A stretch of DNA of 64,000 nucleotides from Anastatus disparis. Its lineage: Eukaryota; Arthropoda; Insecta; Hymenoptera; Eupelmidae. The notes under the pieces are model-generated. The model worked only from the letters and a program-made list of their open reading frames with translations. It ran no database searches and was not told the DNA's origin. Location: positions 2,418,001-2,482,000 of the forward strand of contig JAFFSR010000221.1 in NCBI GenBank assembly GCA_017163975.1, in the 5' to 3' direction. The position numbers and the translations under genes are program-made. Positions 1 through 12,845 of the stretch are shown here, piece after piece. Numbering within the stretch: the stretch's first letter is position 1; every line of letters starts with the position of its first letter.

Positions 1-195
1 TTGAAATCGTCAGTGGCTCAGTCGATAGAACGATGGATTCGTAATCTCGAGGTTCGGACTTCGAATCCCGCTCTTGGCCGATTTATACAAGCATTACTGT
101 ATTAAGATACGAGTGTTTTGTTCCTAAACACACTGACGATCTCCGTCGCTAATTAGCATCGAAATGGTAGCATAAATAGCGATGTTAAATAAAGA
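1..195 (+). mobile_element. tRNA-derived SINE family A, copy 1 (may begin left of the window)
   Basis: The head ATCGTCAGTGGCTCAGTCGA has an A box; ACTTCGAATCCCGC is a mutated B box. The body carries CTGTATTAAG and ACACACTGACGATCTCCGTC. The tail ends AGCGATGTTAAATAAAG with one change in the hairpin arm. Confidence 0.8.
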
Positions 196-1498
196 AAAAT
201 GTATTCTTAAAAAATGTTATGTAATAAATTCACATATTAAACAAACTACAGATAATTTAAAAAATTGATAAATCTTAAAGTGATACAGCAAATTCCACTT
301 CTATATAGCTAAATTTCACTTTGTAGCAATGAATTTTTTTTCTTATTAATTATTATCTTTAAAGATGCCTTATTTTTCAATTTAAATCCGGCAAAAGTTT
401 AAAATAATAGTACGCTTCATAAATGGGATATTTCACACGAATTTGCTGAGCAAACAAATGTAAGTTATGATTTATAAATTTCTTACTCGAAAACTATCGG
501 TTTTCGGAAAAAGCGATTAAAATACATTTTGCTGGAAATCAAGTGCAGAGCATTCATGCATTTCTCAGTTTTTTTTTATTGGTCCACTTTGCAATTAACA
601 TACTCTAAGTGTGTAAAAATTTTAATCTGACGTCTTAAATATTGAATTTAACTTAAACGTATGTTAAGTGATATGCATATATGATTATGCAATCCATTAA
701 ACAAAAGATTGAATAAAAATCTAAAAACATTCGTGCGAATTTTGTATCTAATTTTTAGTGAAAAGTGTTTTCATACTGTTAGATATATGATTCACATTAA
801 GGTGTTTATATCAAATTTCCGATAAGATATAATACTGTGAATGATAAAAAAATTAAAAAAAGAGCATTGATCTACATTTATATTTGTAAACAAATTCTTA
901 TAGAAATATTTATTCCGAACACAATTATGCCTATAAAGGATTAATTACATGACAATATTTATTATCTGATATATTATAGCTTCCTGAGTTATGAATATCA
1001 TAACTTTCTGTCAAGCAAACAATTTTCGCGTAAAAAATTCTCAAATTAATTTCTTTGGTTCTTGTATCAAATAATTTTTTTTTTTATTAATCTAATTAAG
1101 ATGGATATGAAAATATTTATTCTTTACATTGTATATCTAGTGTTTATATATGTTTATGTAAGAATATTTCCACGTACTTAGAAATTAATCAGTTAATGTG
1201 TCAGAAATTTTCTTATCTTACGTTGAAATTGCAATGAAACAAATTTACAAATTTTACACGATAGCAACAATTTAATGAAAAATCGCGATAAAGTTTATCA
1301 TGATTTTGATGCATGCAATACTTTAGGAGTTTTCATACTATAGTTTATATGTGTGAAGGAATACCCAAACACTTGGCCAAATTTTGGTTACAGTTGTAGA
1401 CTTTATTTTTGAAAAAATTTTACTAAAATATTAATTTTTATATAAAAATATATATAACATATTAAATTTTTGTTGATTTTTTTAAAAATTTTATTTAA
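196..1498. other. AT-rich, no gene seen
   Basis: Frequent stops in all frames, no repeats beyond A/T runs. Confidence 0.6.
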
Positions 1499-1664
1499 GG
1501 TTGTATTTATGCGATATTAATTAGCGACGGAGGTCATCGATATGCTTGTGAGGAAAGCTCATATAACGTTAAGTGGTGTTTGTATCAATCGACCGCTGAG
1601 AGCGGGATTCGAACTCAACCTCGAAATGATGAATCTACCACTCTACAGATTGAGTCACTGAGAC
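1499..1664 (-). mobile_element. SINE family A, copy 2
   Basis: Reverse orientation; tRNA-like head at 1590-1664 (ATTCGAACTCAACCTCG is the B-box side). The tail is shortened and lacks the terminal CAGCGACG. Confidence 0.75.
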
Positions 1665-2380
1665 TTCATAAAGTTGATATTAAAATAAAGTATTGAAAAA
1701 AGTTTTAACAATTCTAATTAATATTTTAGAACGTAAATTATTGATTTAGTTTTAAAGATATGAACTTAAAATGGTATATAAGTTATCTTAGTTTTACAAG
1801 GACAATAACAAAAAATGTGACAGTCGTTGATAAACGGCACACATTCGAATGCGTCTATGTTTGGACTGAAGATACCAAAAATTTTTTCATCACAACTTTT
1901 ACTATAATACAATATATTAAGAATTTTATTTTTGTAATTTTTAAAAAATTTTTTAATGATATAACAATCATCTAAATCAAGCCATTAAATTTTCGGCAAG
2001 ATCATATGTTTTGGATACTTAAGTAAACATTGAATAAAATTTTCAAATAATTCTATCAAAACAACGAGTTTAAGATAACAGTTTACTTATCACACGCAAG
2101 CAGCGTGGTTTAATGTTTTTGGATTAAGTTAGTAGTTTTTATTTTTTCACGCACAGAACTTCTGTAATATTAAAAAGCTTCTGCTCAATAGTCGACCTTT
2201 AAATTGACTTTATAAAAAGAGGTGAGATAATCGTATTATAAAAGTGAAAGACAATACGTAGATTTTTAAATAGGATTTATTTCAGAGTTGATTATAATAG
2301 ATGGAAATATGAAGCATAATATATTCATAATTAAATCGAGAAATATGTGTAGAAGAATATATCTTAGAATGTATCTTTCG

Positions 2381-2566
2381 GGATCGTCAGTGGCTCAATT
2401 GATAGAGCGGTGGAATCGTAATCTCGAGATTCCGAGTTCGAATCCCGTTCTCGGACGATTGATACGAACACTACTGTATATTACATGTGCTTTGAAATAC
2501 ACTGACAACCTCCATCGCTAATTGGCATTACGATGATAGCATAAATACAGCGACGTTAAATAAAAT
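2381..2566 (+). mobile_element. SINE family A, copy 3
   Basis: Well preserved: GATCGTCAGTGGCTCAATTG head, GAGTTCGAATCCCG B box, tail ending CAGCGACGTTAAATAAAAT. Confidence 0.85.
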
Positions 2567-3349
2567 AATGTGACTTTTGGCGTGGGTTATCTAAGTTCAA
2601 TAATATAATTTTTTACAGCGGCAAAAATAAATTTGTATTTATATAAACATTTACGACTAATCTTTGGATGACTCATGAGAAAAAAAAATATTATCCTACG
2701 TAATTAATGAGAATTATGTAATCTGATTTGATTACTACTTTGTGAGTGATTGTCTCCATATTTTAAAGTTTCTAATTATTTCTCTAAAAATAGATTTTAA
2801 AAATAAAACAAATTTTAAAGAAATTTAAATTGAAATATTCTTCGGCGTTAACAAAACAAAAAAAGTTGTTCGGCAACTCGCTTTGTTATTGTAACATTTA
2901 TCGTATTCAATAAAAAATTTAGGCCGTTCTTTATATACCAATACAAAATTGCTCATTTGAATTTCCATCACATAACAATGTATTGCAAAACTTTTCAAGT
3001 TAACATTAGAATTCTGATCTTAACTGACCGTGAAGTTAAGTCTAATTTATAACATATACATTTTTAATCATTCAATTGTTTAAACATTACCTATGCTAAG
3101 AGTAAAATATGATGATTACGGCGATAAGAGTTCAATGCTTGTTTGCACACTTGTATTGGTAATTTTAGTTGATATATAAACTTTTATTATTTGAAAAAAT
3201 ATTTTATTCAAAATATTTTTTTTAAATATTTAAAAATAAATTTATAGTAACAATTCAAAAACTTTCTTAAAAATAAATACATTTTATTTTTCTTTAATAA
3301 GAAATTAATTTTCATAATTAATATTGCGTTTTAATTATAAGAAAAAATT

Positions 3350-3520
3350 CCCTGAAAGAAAATTGACCATATTGTAGGCATAATTGCTGGTCAACAAATG
3401 TTAAAATGGCACTTATCTAGAAATTCTAGAAATGATTTTAAAAAAATTTCTAGATAAGTGTCATTTTAACATGCGTTGACCGACAATTATGCTTAAGATA
3501 TGGTCAATTTTCTTCCAGGG
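3350..3520. repeat. Palindromic MITE-like element, arms about 80 bp
   Basis: Inverted arms share GAAAATTGACCATAT, GCATAATTG, GGTCAAC and CACTTATCTAGAAAT; ends read CCCTGAAAG / CTTCCAGGG. The whole 171 bp could fold into one hairpin. Confidence 0.7.
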
Positions 3521-5638
3521 TTCAAAAGTTGTTTTTTGATACAATTGAATATTAAAAGAATAATTTTATAAACGAAATTTATCATTACTTTTATTACTAA
3601 AAACTTTAACAATATAAGGGCTTTGAGTCTCCAATAATATAATTATGAGACGGTTCATCTTTTATTAAATCATAAAATCATGAAAAAAAATCACGTCCAT
3701 TTGGTCAAACACTCGATTTTTTCAAAGTTGTGAATTATTTTGTTTAAATTTTTCAGAAAAATTTGCATAAGCTTTAACGAAATATATGGTTTCTAAATTA
3801 ATAACTCTATAAAGTTTGCATCGAAATCACATAAAAATTGAGATCAAAATCTTTCGGCAAATAAAAAAAAACATTATAAAGTTAAAAATTACCAAAATTT
3901 TTTTTAAAGTTGTAAAGGAATAAAAATTATGTAAAGATTTTACATGTAATATGCTTCAAAATTTATATTGAATTAGACTAAAATCTTTTTCCAATGGAAA
4001 TTCGCAAAAACTCTTATATCCTCCTTGCAAAGTTATTTCGCATGAACAGCATTGATGCATGTAATAATTATTATTTCAATATGAAAGAAGATTGTAAAAT
4101 TAAAGATATACAATTACTTAAATGGATTTACATTGTATCATATTCAACGATATTGAATTCAATGATGAACATAACATATTATCGCGAAAGTTTATTATGA
4201 CTTGATAACGTCAATGTTATATATCGGATTGCATAAGTCGGATAAAAAGTGATTATCTAAAATTTTCTGCAAAGCAATAATAAGATCGGCAAAATTTTCA
4301 TTTAATTTTTTGAAAAGGAAAAAATTTGATTTGTAATCACGTTAAATTGCACATTGTCATGTGTAGTTAGTGGTATATTATTTTATGCCGTATACGCTTA
4401 TCAATTTCGTCATGCGATTCGTTATTTCCTCCGATTCGTTATGAATTGGTAAAGGAAAAAAAAAATTACTTTTTTAATCCTTTTTATTAAATTTTGAATT
4501 CTAACAGTTTTTCCGAACTATAATACGCGGAAAAATTTTTTTTACTGTAACTGCAGACAGTTTTAAGTTATGAATAAAAGCAAGTATTATACTCCATCAG
4601 TGTCAACAAAGCAAGCCATTTAAAGTTGACCGAATGCGTTAATCAAATGAAAAAAAAAATCACTCGGTAAACTCTATGCACGATCCTTAAAAAATAAATT
4701 GAAAAAAAAAAATTTTTGTGACATCATAAGTTGCGTTTATTCATGCAAAATGTGCGTTTTCTGTTTAACATTTAGATATATAGTAAGACTAAAGGTCACC
4801 TCATTAATACACGTTCACTTATTTGATACTTATTTGGAATTCCCACTTACTTAAGAATTATTTTTGCTTGCATGAATGTGATTTTTATTTTCGATAGGGA
4901 GCACGAAACTTTCACTTTTTGCGGAAACGGCAAGATTGATCCTTTACATGGATAATTATATCCGAAATAAATATTTCTATAAGAATTTACATACAGAAAT
5001 AAATGTATGCAATCAATACGTTTTGTTTTTTTCTTTTTTTTCACTATCATTTATAATTCAGAGTACTATATATCTTATCAAAAGATTTGCGCAAACACCT
5101 TAAAGTGAATCATCTATCAAAACAATTCGAAGAAAATTTAAAAAAAAAAATAGTTTTTAACAATTAATTGCAAGTAAAAAACACATGCCTTATTTGTTGG
5201 AAATAAAAGTGTGAAAATATATTGGCCATGGCAATCAAAATTTAACCTAACCTTTCTCTCATTAATTCGATGAAAGTTTTGCGACAGGAATAAAATAAAA
5301 AAAACACGTTTACTTTAAAACTCGTATGGTCGGGGTTATATATTTTTTTCCGCATTGCAATTACGCACTTGCATGCAAGTGAAAGTGAACTTTGAGATCA
5401 AACGGTTCCATAACAAGCTTTCTGTGATCTTGATACCTTAAACGAGTATTTTTATAAATTTTGATTTTTAATTTTAAATTTATAAAATTGTAAAGTTTTC
5501 AATAAATCGCTAAATATTAGGATATGAAAATTATGTTAACTTTTTAATATCAAAGATTTTCTATTTATTTTTCTTACTATTTAAATACCACAATCAAAAT
5601 ATTTATATTGAAAGTAAATATATTGTTTTTTTTTATTT

Positions 5639-5802
5639 TATTTAACTTTGCTGTATTTATGCTATCATTGCGATGCTAAATTAACGACGGAGATCGTCAA
5701 CGTGGTTGTGAACAAAGCACATGCAATGCCAGGACCGGGATTCGAACTCGGGTTCTCGAGATTACAAACCCATCGCTCTACCGGATGAGCCACTGACGAG
5801 CT
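5639..5802 (-). mobile_element. SINE family A, copy 4
   Basis: Reverse orientation. Head at 5730-5802 with intact A box (GGATGAGCCACTGACGAG as read) and B box (GGGATTCGAACTCGGG). The tail arm is mutated (TTTAACTTTGCTG). Confidence 0.8.
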
Positions 5803-8800
5803 CTAATTAGCTTACTAATAAATACTTTTAAAAAAACTGAAAAAATAAAAACTTATTGTATTAATTATATAGACTATTAAAAAGGTCATTTTTACTATGA
5901 ATATTGAATATATTCAATTAAAAGTTTATAAATTCACAACTGTCACAATCAAAGATAAATGTTTATTTATATCTTAAACTTTTCCTTTATTATTTCCCGA
6001 GCTTATTAATAATTAAACAATAATAAAAATGAATTCAAGGAAAATACTTAATAGTTATTAAAACTTAGAAAAAAAACGTCCAGCATAAAATAATAAAAAA
6101 AGACTACAAATCATTTGTAGTTGTTGTTAAAGTGTTAACTCAATGACGTAAGCTTTTAACAGATGGTAGGTAATATAAAATAGGCTCTCTTTTTGAAAAA
6201 AGCTATAATTAACTTATCAGATGTCTCTTATTTACTTAAGAATTACATAGAAAATTATTTTGTTTACTTTCATAACATAACGATGCTTCTAAAATAATAC
6301 CATTATTACAAGGCGTGTTTTTTTTTCAAAAATTAATCTATTTTACACTATTCTTCCACCATTGAATAAAACAAAATTTTTAATTCAATAATATAGATAT
6401 TTCTAATGAAACATAAATACGAAATATACCGGTAAAATCCTAACCTACCATCATCGCGTGTCGCTGGTCACGTATATATAAGGATTCCTTATTTTAAAAA
6501 CAACCTCAAATCTCTAAGTCTCACAAAATATTAGTTTAAGCGTAGCATATACTATAGATTTCATCATTAATTAAAAACTCACTCAAAATTTTATACCTTC
6601 CCAACATTTTTTTAAAAAACCGACTTATACGTCTAACCGTTCTCCGGTAACGCTCCGAAACGTAATTAAAAAAGAGATCATTGAGATTATTTTAGTTCGA
6701 AGCTAGCGAATAAACAAATGTACAAACTAAATAAATTTTATTACTCACGTGATTAAACTGAAAATTTATCGTCGCCAGGATAGAGAAAAATGTTTCCTTA
6801 TATATCACACATATATATATGTTGTGTACGAAAAAAAGAGTGGTATTGGTATCACGCGCGCTTTATACACTACTAGAATTTACACGAGACACGAAGCGTC
6901 ATACAGCGCGTTCGCTCACCTACTGAATGGAGATACGGAGAGAGAGAGACTGCAAAGTGTAAAGGAGTTAGCGTTTTTGATATTTACATGCTAACTTTGT
7001 ATATCTATATACATTATACGCACGTGTGCCGCTTTTATCGAACGAGCAAACTTTTGCGCGTGTTTGTATGTATATGTGTGTAAAGGCTATAAAAGTTATG
7101 TTGCTATATAGCATAGATTAGTCTTTTCTCTCTATCTCTCTCTTCCTTTACATCTTTTTCTCTCGCGTATTCAAATGTATCTCGCTGTCTTGGTTGCACT
7201 ATTTTAAATCTCGGCGATGACTATATGTGGCGCGTGTTGGTCGGATAATCGTAAAACTGAATTTTAAAAAAGCCAAAAGTACAAAGTTCGCCTAAAGAAG
7301 CATTACTGTAAACAGTCATAAGGATGAGTAAGGAGTTTTTTTTGTAGTATTTATGTAGGTGACGACGATAATATTAACAAAGCGTAGCGTAATCTTAAAT
7401 TTTTATTTTTTCTTGATTGATTTCATTGAAAATTATTGCTTAATGCAGCGGAGTTTAATGATTCACGGTGAATCGAAAAAAGTTACTTATTGAAGTAGAA
7501 AGTTTAAAGTACAATGTGTATCGGTTCTAGTAAAGTATTTTTTTTAATTAAGAAAATTTTACTGATTTTATAAATATAACTTCACAAAACTCACTTTCAA
7601 TTAATAAATTAAGTGTAAACTTTGTACTTTAATATTAATCTTCTTGATATTATTTATTTTCTTAATTTAATTATTAAGATTGAATGAGTAATAAATGATA
7701 AAATTTAATAATAAATGACTATTAATTATTTAAAATTAACTTATTTATGTAATTAAAAAGCCGAAAAAAGTAATAAAAAAACGAGTGGGACAAACATAAT
7801 TTTTGTAGATTATACTACGAGTTTATCAACAGCTTAATCTATTTTCCGAAAATAATTTTCTAATTGTTTTCAACCGAAAAATGAATTTTTTTTTTTTGCT
7901 TATAAAAAAAGGCATTCATACAAATCTTTTTTTTTAATTTAATGCAATAAAAAGCTTGCCACTAGCAAACAATCTATGCCGCTCAAGTTTAATTCGACAT
8001 AATAATTCAAATTTATATTTATTACTTTCGATACTTTTTATTTCTTTAGTTGTTTGTGCTAAATAACTTTTATCGAGCTTGTTTATATTTTGCTTTTTAA
8101 ATGAAAGTTAGAGATTTCGCAAGAGGAAGAATTTTCTTGATCTTATAACTTATCTTTCGATATACTCTTTATAGATATAAATTCGTGATATCAGAAACTA
8201 TCTATTGATTGGATATTTTCAAATCTCATTTCTAAATCATCTATAAAAATATTTGTATTTCTTAATGAGAATTTTTAGCTTTACTCATTAAAATTTTAAG
8301 CATTTTAAAGACGTATTCGGACCTTAAGAATGCTGTAAATAAAAAATTCTATTATTTCTTTACATTTACCTCTTTATCAATGTATCCTTCCTTACCGCAT
8401 GCATAATTTAAAATTTTTCAAAAATTCTATAAATATATTTTCCGTTAATTTTTTTACTTTTATATATTACATTACAAAAAGTTGATAACTTTTTTACTCT
8501 TTTGGAATTTCGGATAAAAAGTAAGCTTTTTTTTTACTTTTGCAAGCTCGGATGAATGTCATAAGATGGATGTTATTTTTAATAATCCGGTAAATATAAA
8601 AAAAGGAAGGCATAAAATTTAAAAATAATTATTAATCTAAATTTATTTGAAATTGGGATTAACCGAAAAGATAAAGAGTATCACATCGTGAACATCTTAC
8701 TTTACAATCAACAGCACATGTTTTTCTTTTTTTTTTCTTTTTCTTTCAACTCCTTGTTGCCATGTGTCGAAAAGCTTGTAAAAAGATTATCATTTTTGGA

Positions 8801-9042
8801 TTTAGATTATCGTTTCGAAAACATTCTTTTGTTTGTTTTTTTAATTTTTAATTATCTTAATCATTATACTCCAATGAATTATTATAATTATTACAATAAG
8901 GATTTAATTTTAAAAACTTTAATTTCATTAATTAAATAAACAAATGGCTACATGCAATGAAATTGAATAAAATCATTAGAATATTTAAAAAAAATAGTAA
9001 TCTATTTTTTCAAATGTTTACATTTTTTTATTTATTTTTTTT
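5803..9042. other. Non-coding, with a less AT-rich patch at 6440-7250
   Basis: The patch has a TATA-like GTATATATAAGG at 6473, a GA run at 6940 and CT-rich runs at 7125-7165; it could be regulatory or an untranslated exon. The rest is AT-rich with no gene. Confidence 0.4.
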
Positions 9043-9230
9043 TATTTAACGTCACTGTATTTATGCCATCATTTAGATGCTAATTAGTGACGGAGATTGT
9101 CGGTGTGTTTGTGAAAAAAGCACATGCAACGTGTAGCGGTGCTTGTATCATTCGTCCGAGAGCGGGATTCGAACTCGGAACCTCAAGATTATGAATCCTC
9201 CACTCTACCGAGTGAGCCACTGACGACCTC
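9043..9230 (-). mobile_element. SINE family A, copy 5
   Basis: Full-length, reverse; tail TTTAACGTCACTGTATTTAT at the left, head with GGGATTCGAACTCGGAACC and GAGCCACTGACGACCTC at the right. Confidence 0.85.
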
Positions 9231-9707
9231 ATCTACTGAAAAAAACATGTCTATTATTTCTTACTATTTTTATCGATCAAAAAGAATAATTTCCTATGCT
9301 AAATGAATAATTACATTTCGTGTAATTATATCGTTTCCGCTAATTTGAAAAAAGGATGTAAAAGAAAATAGAATTTTTAAGGTAAATACAGTAAATTTTT
9401 AAGCAAGATATAATTTATGACTAATAAAATATATTAGAAATGTTAAGAAATTCTAATTTTATGGATATTTATACGAGAAAAAATGTGAGTTTAGGTCAAA
9501 ATAGTAAAAATCTTTCAAACGTTACAGCTTTTTAGAGTGCAACCAAAGAACTGAAAAAATGCTCGTATATTTTTTTTTCTAAATAATTTTGAAAAACGGT
9601 AAATTGAATTTTTTTGTTTGTATCTTTTTCTTCAAACACCAATTATAAAATCAAAAAACAAATAATGTTTCTCAATTATATATGCGATATAAGATTTTAA
9701 TTTTTTA

Positions 9708-9896
9708 ATTTTATCTAACGTCGCTGTATTTCAGGTATCGTTGCGATGCTAATTAGCGACGGAGGTCGACAGTGTGTTCGTGAACAAAGCACATGTAACG
9801 TACAGTGGTGCTTGTATAAATCGGTCGAGAGCGGATTTGAACTCGGAGCCCCAAGATTACGAATCAATGGCTCTACCGACTGAGCCACTGACGATC
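9708..9896 (-). mobile_element. SINE family A, copy 6
   Basis: Full-length, reverse; about 480 bp from copy 5 in the same direction. B box has a one-base deletion (GCGGATTTGAACTCGG). Confidence 0.85.
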
Positions 9897-10114
9897 TATA
9901 TAAGTATCTATAATTGAATGCAATAATATTTTTATAGTATATAATATTTTTTAGATAAATTACTATAATAACGTTTTTAATTAAATATGAAATTTTGGTA
10001 ATTATAATAAAATTTCTTAATTAGTAAAAATTACTATTTTTACCTATAAAAAAACAAGCGCATTCAATTTTGCGTTTGTAGGATTCTATGGTATTTTTAA
10101 AATGAATAGTACAT

Positions 10115-10226
10115 TACGTTCCGTGGACAGATAGGCTTTTTTTACGAAACGAGAAGATTACAAGCCGAGCCGAAGGCGAGGTTTCTAACGAGTTTCGTTA
10201 AAAAGCCTTTTTGTCCAAGTAACGTA
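10115..10226. repeat. Palindromic element
   Basis: Arms share TACGTT, GGACA, AGGCTTTTT and ACGAAAC; 112 bp, less AT-rich than its flanks. Non-coding. Confidence 0.6.
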
Positions 10227-10560
10227 CTGAATTTTACGTTCTGAGAGCCGAAAATGAGAAAAGAAGTTGCGATTTTGAGGTTAGAAGAACGTAAAAGCCA
10301 TTTACCCTCATTTGATCATTGTCATTTTATGTTCACCTTAATTTTTCCTATTGCTATCACCTCCTTTTGTTGATGAATCTGAATTATTGTTATGCTATTT
10401 TTTGCTTTCTCATAGAGAAAGCATTGTATCGATAAAAAAATTTTTTTTCTATTTTTTCATTAATTTGTACATATTTGAACTCGGTGAGTCGAAAAAAGTG
10501 GTTTCCAGAAAATGTCTGTATGTATGTGTGTGTGTGTGTGTGGATGTATGAATTCAGTTA

Positions 10561-11490
10561 GTAAACTGTATCTCGAGAACTACTCGATGGATTTGCTTCT
10601 AATTTTGCATGGAATTTAGTTTTGTGACTAACTTGCTGGGAAGCTATTGATAATTGGTTCTTCTAGCGTAGTTTTCATTTTTAATTTACAAAAAAAAAAA
10701 AGTTTTTTTTTTTGTTTGTTTTTTGGTTTTTTTTTGTTTACTACTCGATAAATTTGCTTCAAAATTTGCATGGAATTTATTTGTGATTGCCCGGATAAAA
10801 TAAATGTTTAAAAACTGATTTTCTTAGCTTAGTTTTAATTTTAGAGCATTTTGAAATTAAAAAAAACTACTCGATGGATTTACTTCAAATTTTCCATACA
10901 ATTCAATTTTTTGATGAACTGGTGCGGAAGCTATTGAGAATTGGTTTTCTTAGTGTATTTTTTTTTTAGAATCATTTTAAGAATTTTAAAAAAATTTCGA
11001 TTTTTCACTTTTTTTTGTATTTTACGTAAACTACTCGAAGAATTTGTTCGAAAATTTGTATGGAACTTAATTTCGACTGCCAAAAGTATACAAAATTTTG
11101 CAAACTAATTTTCTTAGCGCACTTTTAATTTTAGAGCATTTTAAAATTTTTTTTTTAAATTTTTATTTTTAATTTTTTTCTATTTTACGAAAACCATTTG
11201 ATAGATTTGCTCCAAAATTTGTATGCAAATAATTCGCTACTGTCTGAAGAAAACAAGCTTTGGAAAACTAATTTTCTCAGCGCAGTTTTAATTTTATAGC
11301 ACTTTGAAAATTTTCAGAAAAATTTTTATTTTTCATTCATTTTCTTTTTTGCGTTAACCATACTATAAATTTTTATACAATTAATTCGCTATTGTCTGAA
11401 AAAAATAAGCTTTTGAAAACTAATTTTCTTAAAGTGGTTACGATTTTAGAGAATTTTAAACATTTAAAAAAAAATTTCGATTCTTCTTTT
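10561..11490. repeat. Tandem array, about 162-bp unit, six decayed copies
   Basis: The marker CTACTCGATGGATTTGCTTC, or a relative, recurs at about 10580, 10741, 10868, 11031, 11193 and 11355, i.e. spacings of 161, 127, 163, 162 and 162. Each unit also has TTTGCATGGAATT and, about 90 bp later, TTTTCTTAGCGCAGTTTTAA. Copies decay to the right. A (TG)n tract at 10521-10540 lies just before the array. Confidence 0.75.
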
Positions 11491-11569
11491 CTTTATTGGG
11501 TTACAACAATAGTGATGTCGCCACAAAGTCACGCTGACGACACTACGTGCTGGCATGCCGCGCTAAGCA

Positions 11570-11836
11570 CGTGCTGTTATCTGGGTTCTCGCTTATATTC
11601 CGTGGCGCACCGTGAACTCCGATTGGTCAATAACTTAGAGGGGGTTGCTCCAGAGCGATAAACTAAGTGTATCGATATATGCTATCTTTGTTCAGCTCAT
11701 TGATTTCATATCTTCTGTCTCTGTGATACAGAGTTGTGCCATTTTCTAGAGCAACCTCCTTGTCACGCCGTGCTGTTATCTGGGGTTTCGCTTATATTCC
11801 GTGGCGCACCGTGAACTCCGATTGGTCAATGACTTA
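11570..11836. repeat. 68-bp direct repeat pair (11570-11637, 11769-11836)
   Basis: The two copies differ at about 3 of 68 bases; both contain CGCTTATATTCCGTGGCGCA and CGATTGGTCAAT, an inverted CCAAT box. They are 199 bp apart. The spacer has an inverted pair around GGTTGCTC/GAGCAACC. Composition is much less AT-rich than around. Confidence 0.65.
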
Positions 11837-11889
11837 TATGCAATGTTGGACTGGCGCACGACGAGCTAACATTGGCTCTTTCTGTTTTA

Positions 11890-12310
11890 AATTTCTGTTT
11901 ACAATTTTCCATAGTTTTTTACAATTATTTACAGTTATTCACATTTTTAAAAATTTTCGCTTATATATAAAATTATTGAATAAATTCGTGATAATTTTCG
12001 AAAATGTAAATAACTGCAAATAATTGTAAAAAACTATAAATAATCGTAAATAATTGTAAATAATTGTGAAAAAAGTGAATGAATGTAAATAACTAAATAA
12101 ATATAAATAACTGCAAATAAGTGTAAATAACAGTTAATAAGTGTAAATAACAGTTAATAACTGTAAATAAGTGTAAATAACAGTAAATAATTGTAAATAA
12201 CTGTTAATTATGTTTCAATTCCCACATTTTTTAACACTTTTTTACAGTTATTTACAGTTATTTACATTTATTTACATTTATTCACAGTTATTAACAGTTA
12301 TTTACAATTA
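11890..12310. repeat. AT minisatellite with inverted blocks
   Basis: Units of 10-14 bp (GTAAATAACTGT, GTAAATAATT, GTAAATAACAGTTAATAA) fill 12000-12200. The reverse-complement form (TTACAGTTATTTAC) fills 11905-11960 and 12237-12310, so the two forms can pair into a large hairpin. Confidence 0.75.
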
Positions 12311-12845
12311 TATCCAAAAATTTTTTCCATATGGGATATACTGTATTTTCTTTTTTTGAGTTAATTTGTAGAAGTATAAATGATAAATTATTAATTTTTT
12401 ATTAAAATTATAAATATACAAAATGGAAATAAAAATAAAATTTAATAAAAGTATTTTTTTTAAACTCATATTTTTGTTTTAAAAAGTAGAAATCTGTTAT
12501 AGATTGACTTGTTTTTTTCTATGTTTATTTATTTAATGTAATAATAAAATTTTATTAAAATTTCATAATTCCTGTAAATATCATGAAAAACTTTAATTTC
12601 AGTTCAATAATGACTTTTAAATCTTTTGTATGAACATTTTTTCTATTTTTTTGTTATTTACAGATATTTTATTTAACAAATTAAATAAGTAGGTTAAAAA
12701 TAATTTTTAATTTATAAAATGTTATTTTAATAATTAATACAAAAATTTATTCATGCTTTACTACAATACTAACAATTAAAAAATTTCAATATATAAAAAT
12801 ACGTAGAAATTTTCTTAAATTATTTCATACAATATATATATAATA
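12311..12845. other. 3' flank of TDG
   Basis: AT-rich, holds the likely TDG polyadenylation signal; no other gene. Confidence 0.55.
12746..12751 (-). terminator. Polyadenylation signal AATAAA for TDG
   Basis: AATAAA on the minus strand about 95 nt after the TDG stop codon. It is in the right place and orientation, but the hexamer is common in DNA this AT-rich. Confidence 0.4.

Larger units (their letters stand above)
1665..5638. other. Non-coding between SINE copies 2 and 4
   Basis: Apart from SINE copy 3 and the 3350-3520 palindrome nothing is recognised. Open stretches near 1760, 3994 and 4847 are lysine/asparagine/isoleucine-rich and look like AT artefacts. Confidence 0.55.
9231..10560. 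other. Non-coding with SINE copy 6 and a palindrome
   Basis: Beyond these, only a (TG)n microsatellite at 10521-10540 just before the tandem array. Confidence 0.5.

Noticed and set aside
2288..2521. Open reading frames crossing SINE copies (also near 9124-9306 and 21488-21721)
   Set aside because: The translated text comes from the tRNA-like head and recurs in every copy; these are non-coding repeats.
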